64,000 bases of DNA from Chitinophagales bacterium (GTDB lineage: Bacteria > Bacteroidota > Bacteroidia > Chitinophagales > Chitinophagaceae). The notes beneath the pieces were generated by a model. The model did no database searches and was not told where the DNA came from. It saw only the letters and a list, made by a program, of their open reading frames with translations. Position numbers and translations under genes: made by a program. Shown here piece by piece: positions 42,373-51,156 of the stretch (positions are counted from its first letter, which is position 1; each line of letters opens with the position of its first letter). The stretch spans positions 1 through 64,000 of the forward strand of contig JAFLBL010000017.1 in the NCBI GenBank assembly GCA_017303855.1, given 5' to 3'.

Positions 42373-44091
42373 TTATTGTTTGAAGTACACTTTACTGATC
42401 TTGCCGTTCTCAATCACATAGATCGCCACGGCATACATTGGTTTAGGGCCGAAGCCGGAGACTTCTTCGTGATCAATCACCATATTGCCTTGAATGATTC
42501 TTTTCTGAATCTTACAATACAGTTTGGGCACTTTGCTGAGAAAGGCATAATCCTTCCGCATACTGTCCTTTCCTTTTGAAAGGAGTTTGTCCGGGAACTC
42601 GTACAGTTCCACCTCATCCGCATAAGGCGCGAGGAAGGCCTCGAGGTCATGGGCATTATAGGCATTCAGTTGTTGCTGTACCAGGTATTCCGGAGAAGAG
42701 ACGATCAGTGATCCCGGATCCAGTACCACGCCTTTCTGAATCACTTTGCTGATGCGTCGCCAGTTGGCCAGGCTGTCCAGCGGATTGGCAGTGAGCAGCA
42801 CCATATTTGCCCATTTACCTTTGGCGATACTGCCCCATTCTTTTTCCTGTCCCATGGCTTTAGCGCCATTGATGGTACTCGCTTCGAGCAATTGCCAGGG
42901 CGTCATACCGGCTTTTTGCATTGCCGCTAATTCAATGAAATAAGAACTGGCATGTTGCGTGCCTGTATTGCCTGCATCGGTACCGGTGGCAATGATCACG
43001 CCGCCATTCACCAGTTTCTGCAGGTTCACCGTTATAATGGAGTCCGCTGTTTTTTCCCGGGCCGCCTGCATCGGGGAGCGCACGCTCTTGATATAGGTTT
43101 TAGCAAGTGTGGTATCCGGCCATGGGTAATCCAGTACCGAACCAATGGTTTCCGGATTGGCGAGGTTCAGTTCATCGGTGCTGAAATGATAATGATCGCC
43201 CAGTACTTTGCCGTAGTGACCCATTACCACGAGGGTGGGACAGAGCACGGTCTTCTTTTGTTTCAGTAATTGTACAAAGGCATCGGAGATCACTTCATCA
43301 TCCACGCTGTGTACCAGGAAATCGGCACCCGCTTCCACGGCCAGTTGCGCCGTGATGCGTTCGGTAGCGTGTACGGCCACGCGTTTATTGTTTTTATGCG
43401 CTTCGTCGATGGCGGCCTGTACGAGGGGCAGATTTTTTCTTGCACCCTTTTCTACGTCAGGGTCCGTAACGATATACCAGATCTTGATAAAGTCGGTGTT
43501 AAGGGGTAATTGATCCCGCACTGCTTTTCGGGTATTCTCTTCCGTGAGCATTTCGGTAAAGGGTGAATCATCGCCCAGGTTTTTGTAGGGTGCGGGTATA
43601 TAGGTGGTCAGCAGGGCGCCTGTCATGCGCACCAGTGGTGCCCAGGTCTTGCTGGTAAAAGAATCTTTTTGCCTCAGGAAATTATTACTGGCGCCCACAT
43701 CAATCACGGACGTGATGCCCGCGGAAAGGTAGCGGCGCAGCAGGTCGTCCATGTGGTTATGGGTCCAGCTGATCTCTTCCGCATAAGGGCGGTATTTGCG
43801 CAGGTCGATCGCATCCGGGCGGGCATAGAGACCGCCGCTCTGGAAAAAGTGTACATGCGCATCGGTAAAGCCCGGTGTGAGGTATTGGCCGGTACCGTCG
43901 ATAATGGTAGTGCCCTCCGGCAGTTTGAACTTGATGTCCTTGTCCACGACGGTGATCTTACCCTCTTGAACAAGTACGGTATAGCCCGGCAATAGTTTTT
44001 TCTTTTCTATGTCGACGACGGTGCTGTTTTTGATCAGCAATTGGGCGGGGAGGGTTTGGCATACAAGGAGTAAGGGGAGGAGGAGGCGCAT
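42373..44091 (-). CDS. exported amidohydrolase family protein with C-terminal NTF2-like domain
   Basis: A 572-residue protein with a signal peptide (residues 1-16, cleavage after LPAQ). The amidohydrolase fold has the metal motif TPGFTDAHVHFFQSG (residues about 72-86), VAVHATERITAQLAVEAGADFLVHSVD (His ligands about 240-265) and IATGTDAGNTGTQHA (Asp about 368), as in imidazolonepropionase-like and prolidase-like enzymes. From about residue 450 there is an additional domain, YLVQQQLNAYNAHDLEAFLA to the end, of the SnoaL/NTF2-like type, a known fusion in Bacteroidota. Substrate unknown; it would act in the periplasm. It is convergent with the retron RT. Confidence 0.88.
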   Translation of the reverse strand: MRLLLPLLLVCQTLPAQLLIKNSTVVDIEKKKLLPGYTVLVQEGKITVVDKDIKFKLPEGTTIIDGTGQYLTPGFTDAHVHFFQSGGLYARPDAIDLRKYRPYAEEISWTHNHMDDLLRRYLSAGITSVIDVGASNNFLRQKDSFTSKTWAPLVRMTGALLTTYIPAPYKNLGDDSPFTEMLTEENTRKAVRDQLPLNTDFIKIWYIVTDPDVEKGARKNLPLVQAAIDEAHKNNKRVAVHATERITAQLAVEAGADFLVHSVDDEVISDAFVQLLKQKKTVLCPTLVVMGHYGKVLGDHYHFSTDELNLANPETIGSVLDYPWPDTTLAKTYIKSVRSPMQAAREKTADSIITVNLQKLVNGGVIIATGTDAGNTGTQHASSYFIELAAMQKAGMTPWQLLEASTINGAKAMGQEKEWGSIAKGKWANMVLLTANPLDSLANWRRISKVIQKGVVLDPGSLIVSSPEYLVQQQLNAYNAHDLEAFLAPYADEVELYEFPDKLLSKGKDSMRKDYAFLSKVPKLYCKIQKRIIQGNMVIDHEEVSGFGPKPMYAVAIYVIENGKISKVYFKQ

Positions 44092-44387
44092 TGGTTTTTG
44101 TTTGGGGAAAGATAGGGAAAGTTGAGAGGTTGAAAGGTTGATAAGTTGACAGGGCTGAAAGCAGAAGGGGGTTCACAGGTAGGGAAAGTTGATAAGTTGG
44201 TAAGGTTGAAAAGGCTGAGAGATCGGGGAGGTTGAGTGAGGGGGAGGGGTTGGGAGTTTGGGGTTGCGGCATGTGACTCAGCTTTTTTGTAAATGGCGGA
44301 AAATCAATCAGTACAAATTCAATGTTTATCCATTGAAAGATTGGATCTGCTGATAGTCAGTTTTTTACAAAAAATCTGCCGGCTTTT

Positions 44388-44470
44388 CTTCGGGGCGGCT
44401 TCGGGAGTGCTTCGGGAATCCTTCGGGAAAGCTTCGTGAGCGCTTCGGGACGGCTTCGGATGCGTTTCGG
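44388..44470. repeat. eight-unit tandem repeat with an exact 11-bp period
   Basis: CTTCGG (once CTTCGT, last unit TTTCGG) starts at 44388, 44399, 44410, 44421, 44432, 44443, 44454 and 44465, with variable bases between. The period is not a multiple of three, which argues against coding, and is close to one helical turn of DNA. Confidence 0.85.
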
Positions 44471-45108
44471 AAAAGACACAGGAATGTTTATGTTCTCCTT
44501 TTGTTCTGCTTCGCTACTGCTTCGGCCGCCATCGAACGAGTCCCGAACAAGGTCATACGAAAACCATAGGGCTCCCCGAAGAATCCCCGGATCATCCTCC
44601 CGGAATCCCTGAAGCGCGCCGCTGCCTGATCTTCCTGTTTATCCTGGTAAACGGCAACTACCCGCTCTTTTTTTACGGACTTCGCCGTTCCATTCATATT
44701 TACAACCCTACTAACCGTTATGTCTGTCCCGTCTTTCATTCTTGACAACCTGCTTCAACCGGCCGGCCTTTCATCTATACCGCCCCGTAATAAAATGACC
44801 TAAATCATCCCGTGTTGTATTAAAAATTACTAAATTAGCCTACACCTATCCTTAAAATTCGTTTATCCTTTCCTGGTACCTCTACTTCTTCACGGTATCG
44901 GTTTTATGCGAAAAATACAGAATAGGTTGGTTGGTGGTTATGTGAGTGAAGGGGAGTGTGCGGTAAAAGACATGATCGTCTTGTGTATTGACGCAATTAG
45001 GGATTATGCTTTAAAATGTTACATATTCGATGTGAGATATTGATTTAAAAAGCAACAATACAAAGAGATCGGGGCATAGGTGGAATCGTATATTCGTTAA
45101 TACAGACG

Positions 45109-45117
45109 TTGGCAGTA
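45109..45117. repeat. left inverted repeat of an AT-rich gene cassette
   Basis: TTGGCAGTA is the exact complement of TACTGCCAA at 45980-45988. The two sit just outside the two AT-rich genes 45168-45975. Confidence 0.6.
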
Positions 45118-45167
45118 ATTTTACAGACCCACTATACAAAACAATTTACAAACAACAAATATTTAAA

Positions 45168-45575
45168 ATGACAAGAGAGATTTTAATAGCGAAAACAAAA
45201 GATGAAATTTTTGAGTTCATTAGAGAAAGACTATCATTTGACACTAACATTGAAAGCCAGTTAAGACATACAGATAAAGAGATTTTTAAAAAGGAACATA
45301 GACGATTTGAAATGTCAGGTTATGAAAATGAAACAGGACAATGCACAAAACATAATTTGGAAATTGTAAACAAATTTGCAGACCTTGGTATTTATGACTA
45401 CACAAGTTATATGTTTCTTGATTTTTACAAAGGACACGGAACTTTGTATTTAAAATACTTCAACGACAATGAAAATTTGGAATTTGAACTTGGTGGCTAT
45501 GGGACAACAGAAATAATTTATGCAATTTTTGAAAAAACAATCTTAACTAACAGAACTCAAAGAAGAAGAATTTAA
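45168..45575 (+). CDS. hypothetical protein, AT-rich cassette gene 1
   Basis: A 135-residue soluble protein that I do not recognise. Predicted mixed alpha/beta: a helical start (EIFEFIRERLSFDTNIESQL), then a Tyr/Phe-rich middle (YTSYMFLDFYKGHGTLYLKY) and a basic end (RTQRRRI). Base composition and codon use (AAA, TTT, ATT, ACA heavy) differ strongly from the surrounding genes, which suggests recent transfer. It lies in a small cassette with the repeat protein 47 bases downstream, bracketed by inverted repeats. Confidence 0.75.
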   Translation: MTREILIAKTKDEIFEFIRERLSFDTNIESQLRHTDKEIFKKEHRRFEMSGYENETGQCTKHNLEIVNKFADLGIYDYTSYMFLDFYKGHGTLYLKYFNDNENLEFELGGYGTTEIIYAIFEKTILTNRTQRRRI

Positions 45576-45621
45576 TCAAACAAAAAATCTATAATCTCAC
45601 TAACAATTAAAATATTTTAAA

Positions 45622-45975
45622 ATGGCAGCAAATGATTTAAAAGAACTTGGAATGGCAATAATAAATAGAGACTCAAATTCTTTAAGATATATTCAAAATC
45701 CTAACTTAAGGGAGTTTGGAACAGCTTTAGTTGAAAGAGACTATAATGCTCTAAACTATATCCAAAATAATGACCTTAAAGAATTGGCAAGTGCTTTACT
45801 AAATAGAGATGGTAATGCCCTAAACTATATTCAGAACAATGACTTAAAAGAATTTGGGAATACCCTGTTATATGGTAATGAAAGTTCATTGAATTATATT
45901 CAAAATAACAATTTAAGAGAACTTTGTAGAGCAATTCTTTATAGAAATACGAGTGGACTAAATTATATCCAATAA
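45622..45975 (+). CDS. small repeat protein of five 23-residue units
   Basis: A 117-residue protein built almost only of five repeats of about 23 residues with the consensus N-D-L-K-E-L-a-x-A-L-L-x-R-D-x-N-A-L-N-Y-I-Q-N; the last unit stops at NYIQ. The pattern predicts two short helices per unit, as in solenoid (HEAT/TPR-like) proteins, and may form a small binding scaffold. DNA period is 69 bp. It is AT-rich like its neighbour and belongs to the same putative mobile cassette. No family was recognised. Confidence 0.75.
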   Translation: MAANDLKELGMAIINRDSNSLRYIQNPNLREFGTALVERDYNALNYIQNNDLKELASALLNRDGNALNYIQNNDLKEFGNTLLYGNESSLNYIQNNNLRELCRAILYRNTSGLNYIQ

Positions 45976-45979
45976 AAAC

Positions 45980-46110
45980 TACTGCCAACATCGTATTGGC
46001 AATAATGGGGCTGACAGTTATAAACTCAACATTTGTAATTCTATCGGGCATTTGTGCAAATGTTGGGCTGACGTTTTTCAAATGCCCACCATCGCTAATA
46101 GGTAAACCGT
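45980..46110. repeat. right end of the AT-rich cassette: palindromic attC-like region
   Basis: TACTGCCAA (45980-45988) complements the left repeat. TGCCAA (45983-45988) and TTGGCA (45996-46001) form a small hairpin, and GGGCATTTG (46046-46054) pairs with CAAATGCCC (46079-46087). ACCGTTAGTGCAT near 46104-46116 resembles the GTTAG end of recombination sites in gene cassettes, but does not fit the canonical attC core exactly. The sequence type is one I recall as recurring after small genes in Bacteroidota. Confidence 0.45.
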
Positions 46111-46177
46111 TAGTGCATCTATCAATTTAATCAAGATATTTTTGCCTAATACCTATCTTCATCCAAAATCTCCCCCC

Positions 46178-46636
46178 ATGACCAAATTCCAATTCACCAC
46201 CCAAATCAACGCCTCCGCTCAAAAAGTGTACGAAACCATGCTGGGGCTTAAAGACAAAAGCAGCTACGAGTACTGGACAGCGGCTTTTAACCCGACATCC
46301 ACCTACGAGGGAAGCTGGGAAAAGGGCAGCAAGATCTATTTTGTGGGGGTGGATGCGAACGGGAAAAAGGGTGGTATGATTTCTGAAATTGAGGAGAACC
46401 GCCCGGCAGCATTTGTGTCGATCCGGCATTATGGTTTTCTGGATGGGGATAAAGAAATCACGAGCGGTGAACAGGTGGAGCAATGGGCGGGCGGACATGA
46501 GAATTATACCTACGAGGAAAATAATGGCATCACTACGGTAACTGTTGAACTGGACACGGTGGAAGATTTCAAGGATTATTTCAACCAGCATTACCCGCTG
46601 GCCCTGGGTAAATTAAAAGAGATTGCGGAAAGGTAA
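46178..46636 (+). CDS. SRPBCC family protein (START-like fold)
   Basis: A 152-residue protein of the SRPBCC/AHSA1-like family. It begins FQFTTQINASAQKVYETML, continues with SYEYWTAAFNPTSTYEGSW and GMISEIEENRPAAFVSIRHYG, and ends in the long C-terminal helix HYPLALGKLKEIAER, as in AHSA1/polyketide-cyclase-like proteins that bind small hydrophobic ligands. The ATG at 46178 matches the start of the first strand. It is a single gene with no informative neighbours. Confidence 0.85.
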   Translation: MTKFQFTTQINASAQKVYETMLGLKDKSSYEYWTAAFNPTSTYEGSWEKGSKIYFVGVDANGKKGGMISEIEENRPAAFVSIRHYGFLDGDKEITSGEQVEQWAGGHENYTYEENNGITTVTVELDTVEDFKDYFNQHYPLALGKLKEIAER

Positions 46637-46709
46637 GAGACTATTGCCCCGCATTTACAAAAATCAACCTGCTTCATTGCGGCAACTTTTAATGCTGCTT
46701 TTGCGCAAC

Positions 46710-47216
46710 TTAATTACTCCTTTCATCAGAAGTCGCTTTTCTTCTCCATAGTTTACTGGTCACCCAAAACAACAAATACCCCGCCAGCACCCCGCCCGTA
46801 TTCAACAACAAATCATCCACATCAAAATAACCCAGCCCGGTTTTTACCTGGGTGTATTCATACATAAAACTCAGGGCAAAGCCGGCAGGTACTGTAAGCA
46901 GTAAATGCCGCATGCGCCGTAATAAAAGCGGGAAGAAGATACCGAAGGGAATGAAGCCGAGCAGGTTGCCATAGAGATTATAGCGGGCATTTTCAGTGGG
47001 AATATAGCCGTTGCGGTAGTAGCGGTTGATGGTGTGAAAGGGTACCGTATTGGCTTCTTTCCAGCCTCGTTTTACGGAATAACGAGGGTATTCGTTTTTG
47101 AAATAGGCCTTGTAATAACGGTAGTTGCCGTGCTTAAAGAGAATGTTTTTGGTGAGCAGGGCACCATACAACATAAAGCCCAGCCAGGCAAGGAAAATAA
47201 AGAGGCGTCGGTTCAT
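46710..47216 (-). CDS. VanZ family membrane protein
   Basis: A 168-residue protein with an N-terminal helix (FIFLAWLGFMLYGALL), three more helices, and the VanZ signature NLLGFIPFGIFFPLLLRR plus EYTQVKTGLGYFDVDDLLLNTGGVLAGY, the typical D-x-D-D-x-x-x-N-x-x-G block. Function of most VanZ-like proteins is unknown; the founder contributes to low-level teicoplanin resistance. It is a lone minus-strand gene. Confidence 0.9.
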   Translation of the reverse strand: MNRRLFIFLAWLGFMLYGALLTKNILFKHGNYRYYKAYFKNEYPRYSVKRGWKEANTVPFHTINRYYRNGYIPTENARYNLYGNLLGFIPFGIFFPLLLRRMRHLLLTVPAGFALSFMYEYTQVKTGLGYFDVDDLLLNTGGVLAGYLLFWVTSKLWRRKATSDERSN

Positions 47217-47321
47217 AACTGCGATACTAACGAAAAAAACGGGATCGGATTGTCCGCTTATCCATCTGGTTACAGGGTTTTATTTATTTGTTGCTAATTT
47301 GTACCTGATTAAACAAGTAGT

Positions 47322-47696
47322 ATGAATTTTTTAGGCAACCTGGTCTGGCTGATCTTTGGCGGCTTCCTGGCCGCGCTTTGTTATTTTTTCGGTGGCTTGG
47401 TTCTTTGTTGTACAGTTATCGGTATTCCCTGGGGACTGCAGTGTTTCAAAATTGCCGGCTTTATCCTGATGCCTTTCGGGCTTAAAGTAGTCAGTGATTC
47501 TTCCAATTCGGGTTGCCTGGCCACAGTGGCCAATATTGTCTGGATTATTTGCGGCGGACTGGCATCCGCCATTATTCATGTGTTGATGGGCGTGCTGCTT
47601 AGTATTACTATTATCGGGATACCCTGGGGAAGGCAGCATTTTAAACTGGTGGAGTTGTCATTGATGCCTTTTGGGAAACGGGTAGTGGTGGAATAA
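47322..47696 (+). CDS. YccF domain-containing membrane protein
   Basis: A 124-residue protein with two repeated YccF units, each with a hydrophobic helix followed by a conserved end: VIGIPWGLQCFKIAGFILMP (about 31-50) and IIGIPWGRQHFKLVELSLMP (about 96-115), each followed by F-G. This duplication is diagnostic of the family. Function unknown. Confidence 0.92.
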   Translation: MNFLGNLVWLIFGGFLAALCYFFGGLVLCCTVIGIPWGLQCFKIAGFILMPFGLKVVSDSSNSGCLATVANIVWIICGGLASAIIHVLMGVLLSITIIGIPWGRQHFKLVELSLMPFGKRVVVE

Positions 47697-47913
47697 GCGT
47701 GAACCGCACCTGGCACCCAACATCTCGCATCTCACACATAGAGACATAGGCACATAGGCGCACATAGGAGAAGGAGAGGCCGGTTGAAAGGTTGGAATAT
47801 TGTATTTAGCAGAGGCAACATAGAAATTTGCTGCTGCGCAGCTAGCGGATTGTTGAATATGGCACCTCACAACTGGCACCTGGCACCTCACACCTGCTTC
47901 TGAGAAGAAAAAA

Positions 47914-47931
47914 CCCCGCCGGGTGGCGGGG
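47914..47931. terminator. GC-rich hairpin downstream of yccF-like gene
   Basis: CCCCGCC, loop GGGT, GGCGGGG, preceded by an A-run (AAGAAAAAA), so the T-run is on the minus strand. It could end minus-strand transcripts; for plus-strand genes it lacks a T-run. Confidence 0.45.
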
Positions 47932-48049
47932 CATAAAGTTTAGGGGACACAGAACTTTTCGCTTTCATAGGTCCGAATTTCTAACGGACTTGGACATTGG
48001 GGTTGGATTGGATTGGGTTTTCATCGGACAATCGGATCTGGACTTGTTT

Positions 48050-48215
48050 GGTTTTTTTCGGATCTGGATTTTGGTTTTCTTAGGATCGGGTTTCTCTTGG
48101 TTTTTTCGGATCTGGATTTGGTTTTCTCAGGATCGGGTTTCTCTTGGTTTTTTTTGGATCTGGATTTGGTTTTTCTGGATCTGGACTTTGGTTTTTTTGG
48201 ATCTGGATTTTTATC
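48050..48215. repeat. tandem repeat of GGATCTGGATTTTGGTTTT words
   Basis: Eight or so units alternate between TCGGATCTGGATTTGG and TCAGGATCGGGTTTCTCTTGG, joined by T-runs. Open frames through it on the plus strand give only F/W/I/L repeats (FFRIWILVFLGSG) without start context and are not considered genes. Confidence 0.8.
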
Positions 48216-48540
48216 TCTTGTTCTTAATTGCAGAATAAAGCTACATCCGTAATACGCGTAAGAAAAATATTCAGGCCTTTTATTTGATGAATTCGGTGAT
48301 GAACATTAGCCGCTCTAGAAGATTACACTTACTTTGTTACTCAGTCATTTACATAAGGGAATGCGTATAGTAAATCAACGTCGTAATTTCTCACAAGCCA
48401 TGTAGTTGCCGCACTACAAACAGGCATGGACGGCATAAGTCTATTTACTTATTTTAGTAAACAGGCCGCATACGGATTTCACTTAACGCGTTATTGCAGC
48501 GAACTTGAGTAATGAAATCAGCTGTTTAATTTCAGGGTTT

Positions 48541-50208
48541 ATGCAACAGACACGTTATAACAAAATTCTCGACAGTGTACTCAGACTGACCAATAATACC
48601 GTGTTTGAAATCAGTACGGATTATACATTTCTGGAAGTATATCTTGGAAATCCCGGCGATCTTTTACTGGAGAAAGAACTTTTTCTGGGAAGAAAAATTA
48701 TGGAAGTCGTACCGGAAGGACATTGGAAAATGTTTCAGTCACACTTTGAAAGCGCAAAGGAAACCGGTGAAATAATTCATTTTTCCTATCCTTCATTTAA
48801 TCCGGAAGAGGGACGCTGGTTTACGGCAACATTGCAGTTTATTCGGGACGGATGTGAATACCCGTTCTACCTGCTTTGCGTAATGGAATCCACCGCGCAG
48901 AAAAAAGTGGAAGCGAGTGTACGCTTTCAGGCTGTATTTGAAGAACAGATGATTTATGCCACCAGTACATTATTGCAAACCACCGAAGAGAATTTTGATG
49001 AATCGGTGAATGCAGTCCTGGCTCGTATCGGTTCATTTGCCAAAGCAGACCGCGCGTATGTATTCCGTTTTAACGACGACAGGAAAACAATGGATAACAG
49101 TCATGAATGGTGTTCGCCGGGAACGAATCCGGAAATAGAAAATCTGAAGGATCTTCCGGTGGAAATTTTTCCGGCCTGGATGCGTACGCTTGAAAGGAAG
49201 GAAGCCGTGTATATTCCGGATGTACAGTTGTTGCCGGAATCGTGGGCAGCGGAAAAATCAATACTGGAGCCACAAGGTGTTCAGTCTTTACTGGCACTTC
49301 CCGTCATCGCCGCGGAACAACTCTATGGCTTTATCGGATTCGATGCGGTACAAAACAGCATGGTATGGGATAATTCACAACGCCAGTTGCTACAATTACT
49401 GGCGGATAATCTCGGATCCGTTATACTGCGGCACCAGCAGGCACAGCACTTAAAAGAAATTACGGCGGATGCGCAACAGCTGGCGGATAAAGCAACGCGT
49501 GCCAGCCGGTATAAATCCGATTTCCTGGCAAATATGTCGCATGAAATGCGCACACCCTTGCACGGTGTATTGGGTTTTACTGATATCCTGATGAACAGCA
49601 ATATGCAGCCGCAGCAATTGCAATACCTGGGCCACCTGAAAGAATCGGCCGAGTCCATGCTGCGTGTCATTAATCAGATACTTGATTTTAGTAAAATTGA
49701 ATCGGGCAAAATGGGACTGGAACTGGTGAAGAGCGATCTGCCCGCTTTGATCACGCGTTGTTGTAATAAAATCAGAGTGACCGCAGCTGCCAAAGGCCTT
49801 GCGTTTATTTACAATCCGGATCATGATCTTCCGGAGTTTTGTATACTGGACGATATGAAACTGGAGCAGGTACTGAATAACCTTTTGGCGAATGCGGTAA
49901 AATTTACGGAAAAGGGAAGGGTGGAATTGCGGGTGGAAGTGCAGTCAGTGCCGGATACTGATAACCGGCAAACACTTTTCTTCTCCATTTCAGATACGGG
50001 TATTGGCATACCGCACGAACAACAACTGATCATATTCCAGGCCTTCTCACAAGCCGATACATCCATCAGCCGGAAATATGGCGGTACGGGTCTTGGCTTG
50101 TCCATCAGTAAAAAATTCCTTGACCTTATGGGATCGGATCTGTTGCTGCGCAGTACAAAAGACAAAGGAAGCGTATTCAGTTTCGAACTGGATGTACAAC
50201 GTGTTTAA
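48541..50208 (+). CDS. sensor histidine kinase (PAS-GAF-HisKA-HATPase)
   Basis: About 555 residues from ATG 48541; an upstream in-frame TTG at 48505 would add 12. Order: PAS-like domain (1-115), GAF domain (about 130-280, PAWMRTLERKEAVYIPDVQ and LLALPVIAAEQLYGFIGFD), coiled coil, HisKA with SHEMRTPLHGVLGFTDIL (phospho-acceptor His334) and HATPase_c with NLLANAVKFTEKG, DTGIGIP and GGTGLGLSIS. No transmembrane helix is visible, so it should be cytoplasmic. No receiver domain or response regulator gene is adjacent, so it is an orphan kinase and its partner is unknown. Confidence 0.93.
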   Translation: MQQTRYNKILDSVLRLTNNTVFEISTDYTFLEVYLGNPGDLLLEKELFLGRKIMEVVPEGHWKMFQSHFESAKETGEIIHFSYPSFNPEEGRWFTATLQFIRDGCEYPFYLLCVMESTAQKKVEASVRFQAVFEEQMIYATSTLLQTTEENFDESVNAVLARIGSFAKADRAYVFRFNDDRKTMDNSHEWCSPGTNPEIENLKDLPVEIFPAWMRTLERKEAVYIPDVQLLPESWAAEKSILEPQGVQSLLALPVIAAEQLYGFIGFDAVQNSMVWDNSQRQLLQLLADNLGSVILRHQQAQHLKEITADAQQLADKATRASRYKSDFLANMSHEMRTPLHGVLGFTDILMNSNMQPQQLQYLGHLKESAESMLRVINQILDFSKIESGKMGLELVKSDLPALITRCCNKIRVTAAAKGLAFIYNPDHDLPEFCILDDMKLEQVLNNLLANAVKFTEKGRVELRVEVQSVPDTDNRQTLFFSISDTGIGIPHEQQLIIFQAFSQADTSISRKYGGTGLGLSISKKFLDLMGSDLLLRSTKDKGSVFSFELDVQRV

Positions 50209-50239
50209 TTGTTGTACCACACGATGTGACTGACTGGAA

Positions 50240-50974
50240 TCAGTCACCCCCGCCACCACAGCCGCCACTGCAGCCGCCGCTGTCACCCCCGCCGTCACTG
50301 CCGCTGTCACTGCTGTCTCCCCAATCGCCACTGGCTCCTGCGCCTCCGGCATCACCTCCTTCATAGCCGCTGAATTCCGGGAACGCGGTTGCGGGTTCCG
50401 ATTCAAAATGCGTATACAAGGGTTCATTACTGTAAATGATACCATCGCTCCCTCCGTCGTTGCTGTTTTTTTTCTTTGACTGGTAGCCGTTCTTTTTAAC
50501 CTGCTCCTGATCAAATTTGGTATCGCCCCATATAGCTACAGGTGGTTCCAGATCAAATTCTTTTTTATACAGCTCAATCGTATCAAGGTACTGGGCACTG
50601 AAGCGGCCGGTCTGGTCTTCCATGGGTACCAGTTCAGGATAATGATCAAAGGGCTGACCGATTACCTGCTCACAAAACTCACGGTAGGCCTTGCTGAATA
50701 ATATATGCTCATGCCATACCACATCAATGATTTTTGAAGGGGTTACCTGGAAATCACTCACCAGCCCGAGGAAAATAAACTTTTTATATTCATTAATGGC
50801 CCTTAATGAAAAGGGCGTAGCCCATCCATGTTTCTTGCCGAGTTTATGGGCAAAGGCCATCAATGAAGGGTCCGTATGTCCAAAGCGGGCGGAAATTTTA
50901 TCCCATAGCCCCGGACTGACCACATGGTCAAAAGAATAATTTCTGAGTTTTAACCAAAGCTCTTTTTTATGCAT
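50240..50974 (-). CDS. glycine-rich domain-containing protein (GRDP/DUF1399-like)
   Basis: A 244-residue protein. The N-terminal 150 residues contain FSLRAINEYKKFIFLGLVSD, then VVWHEHILFSKAYREFCEQV, with the D-x-x-W-H-x-H motif typical of glycine-rich domain-containing proteins related to plant GRDPs. The C-terminus from about 195 is Gly/Ser/Asp-rich and ends with Cys-containing repeats (SGGCSGGCGGGGD). ATG at 50974 was preferred to 51001. Function unknown; secretion signal absent. It is a single gene convergent with the sensor kinase. Confidence 0.85.
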   Translation of the reverse strand: MHKKELWLKLRNYSFDHVVSPGLWDKISARFGHTDPSLMAFAHKLGKKHGWATPFSLRAINEYKKFIFLGLVSDFQVTPSKIIDVVWHEHILFSKAYREFCEQVIGQPFDHYPELVPMEDQTGRFSAQYLDTIELYKKEFDLEPPVAIWGDTKFDQEQVKKNGYQSKKKNSNDGGSDGIIYSNEPLYTHFESEPATAFPEFSGYEGGDAGGAGASGDWGDSSDSGSDGGGDSGGCSGGCGGGGD

Positions 50975-51156
50975 AAAATTGGTTTGTTCATTTATATACA
51001 AACAGTTCTGTTGTTAGAACAGTACCGTTACCGGATAGACAATTGCCTGAACAGCTGCCTAAAGTAAGTGTAATATGAGCAGTTTCCTGACAATTATCAA
51101 GAAATTGTCATACAAAAGTCATGGGCATCACCAGGAAACATTTTTCACTTTGTCCC

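Larger units (their letters stand above)
44092..45167. other. long non-coding stretch upstream of the amidohydrolase
   Basis: About 1.1 kb with no gene I can support. 44105-44270 is made of AAGTTGATAAGTTGG-type words and G-rich runs. 44388-44470 is an exact 11-bp-period repeat (separate entry). An 86-codon minus-strand frame at 44488-44748 lacks any recognisable domain. From about 44800 the DNA becomes AT-rich and leads into the cassette that starts near 45109. Confidence 0.5.
47697..48540. other. long intergenic region with repeats and a terminator-like hairpin
   Basis: No gene is supported. 47700-47905 holds CACCTGGCACCTCACACC words, a family also seen inverted at about 33200-33250. A hairpin (CCCCGCC 47914-47920, GGCGGGG 47925-47931) follows. 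48050-48215 is a tandem repeat (separate entry). 48240-48540 shows only a small stem, TTTACT (48444-48449) with AGTAAA (48456-48461). Confidence 0.5.

Noticed and set aside
44488..44748. 86-codon minus-strand open frame
   Set aside because: No recognisable domain, no ribosome-binding or promoter context, and it lies between repeat-rich stretches; it cannot be excluded but is not supported.
47990..48252. Two overlapping plus-strand frames rich in F, W, I and L
   Set aside because: They are translations of a T/G-rich tandem repeat and show the same pattern in more than one frame.
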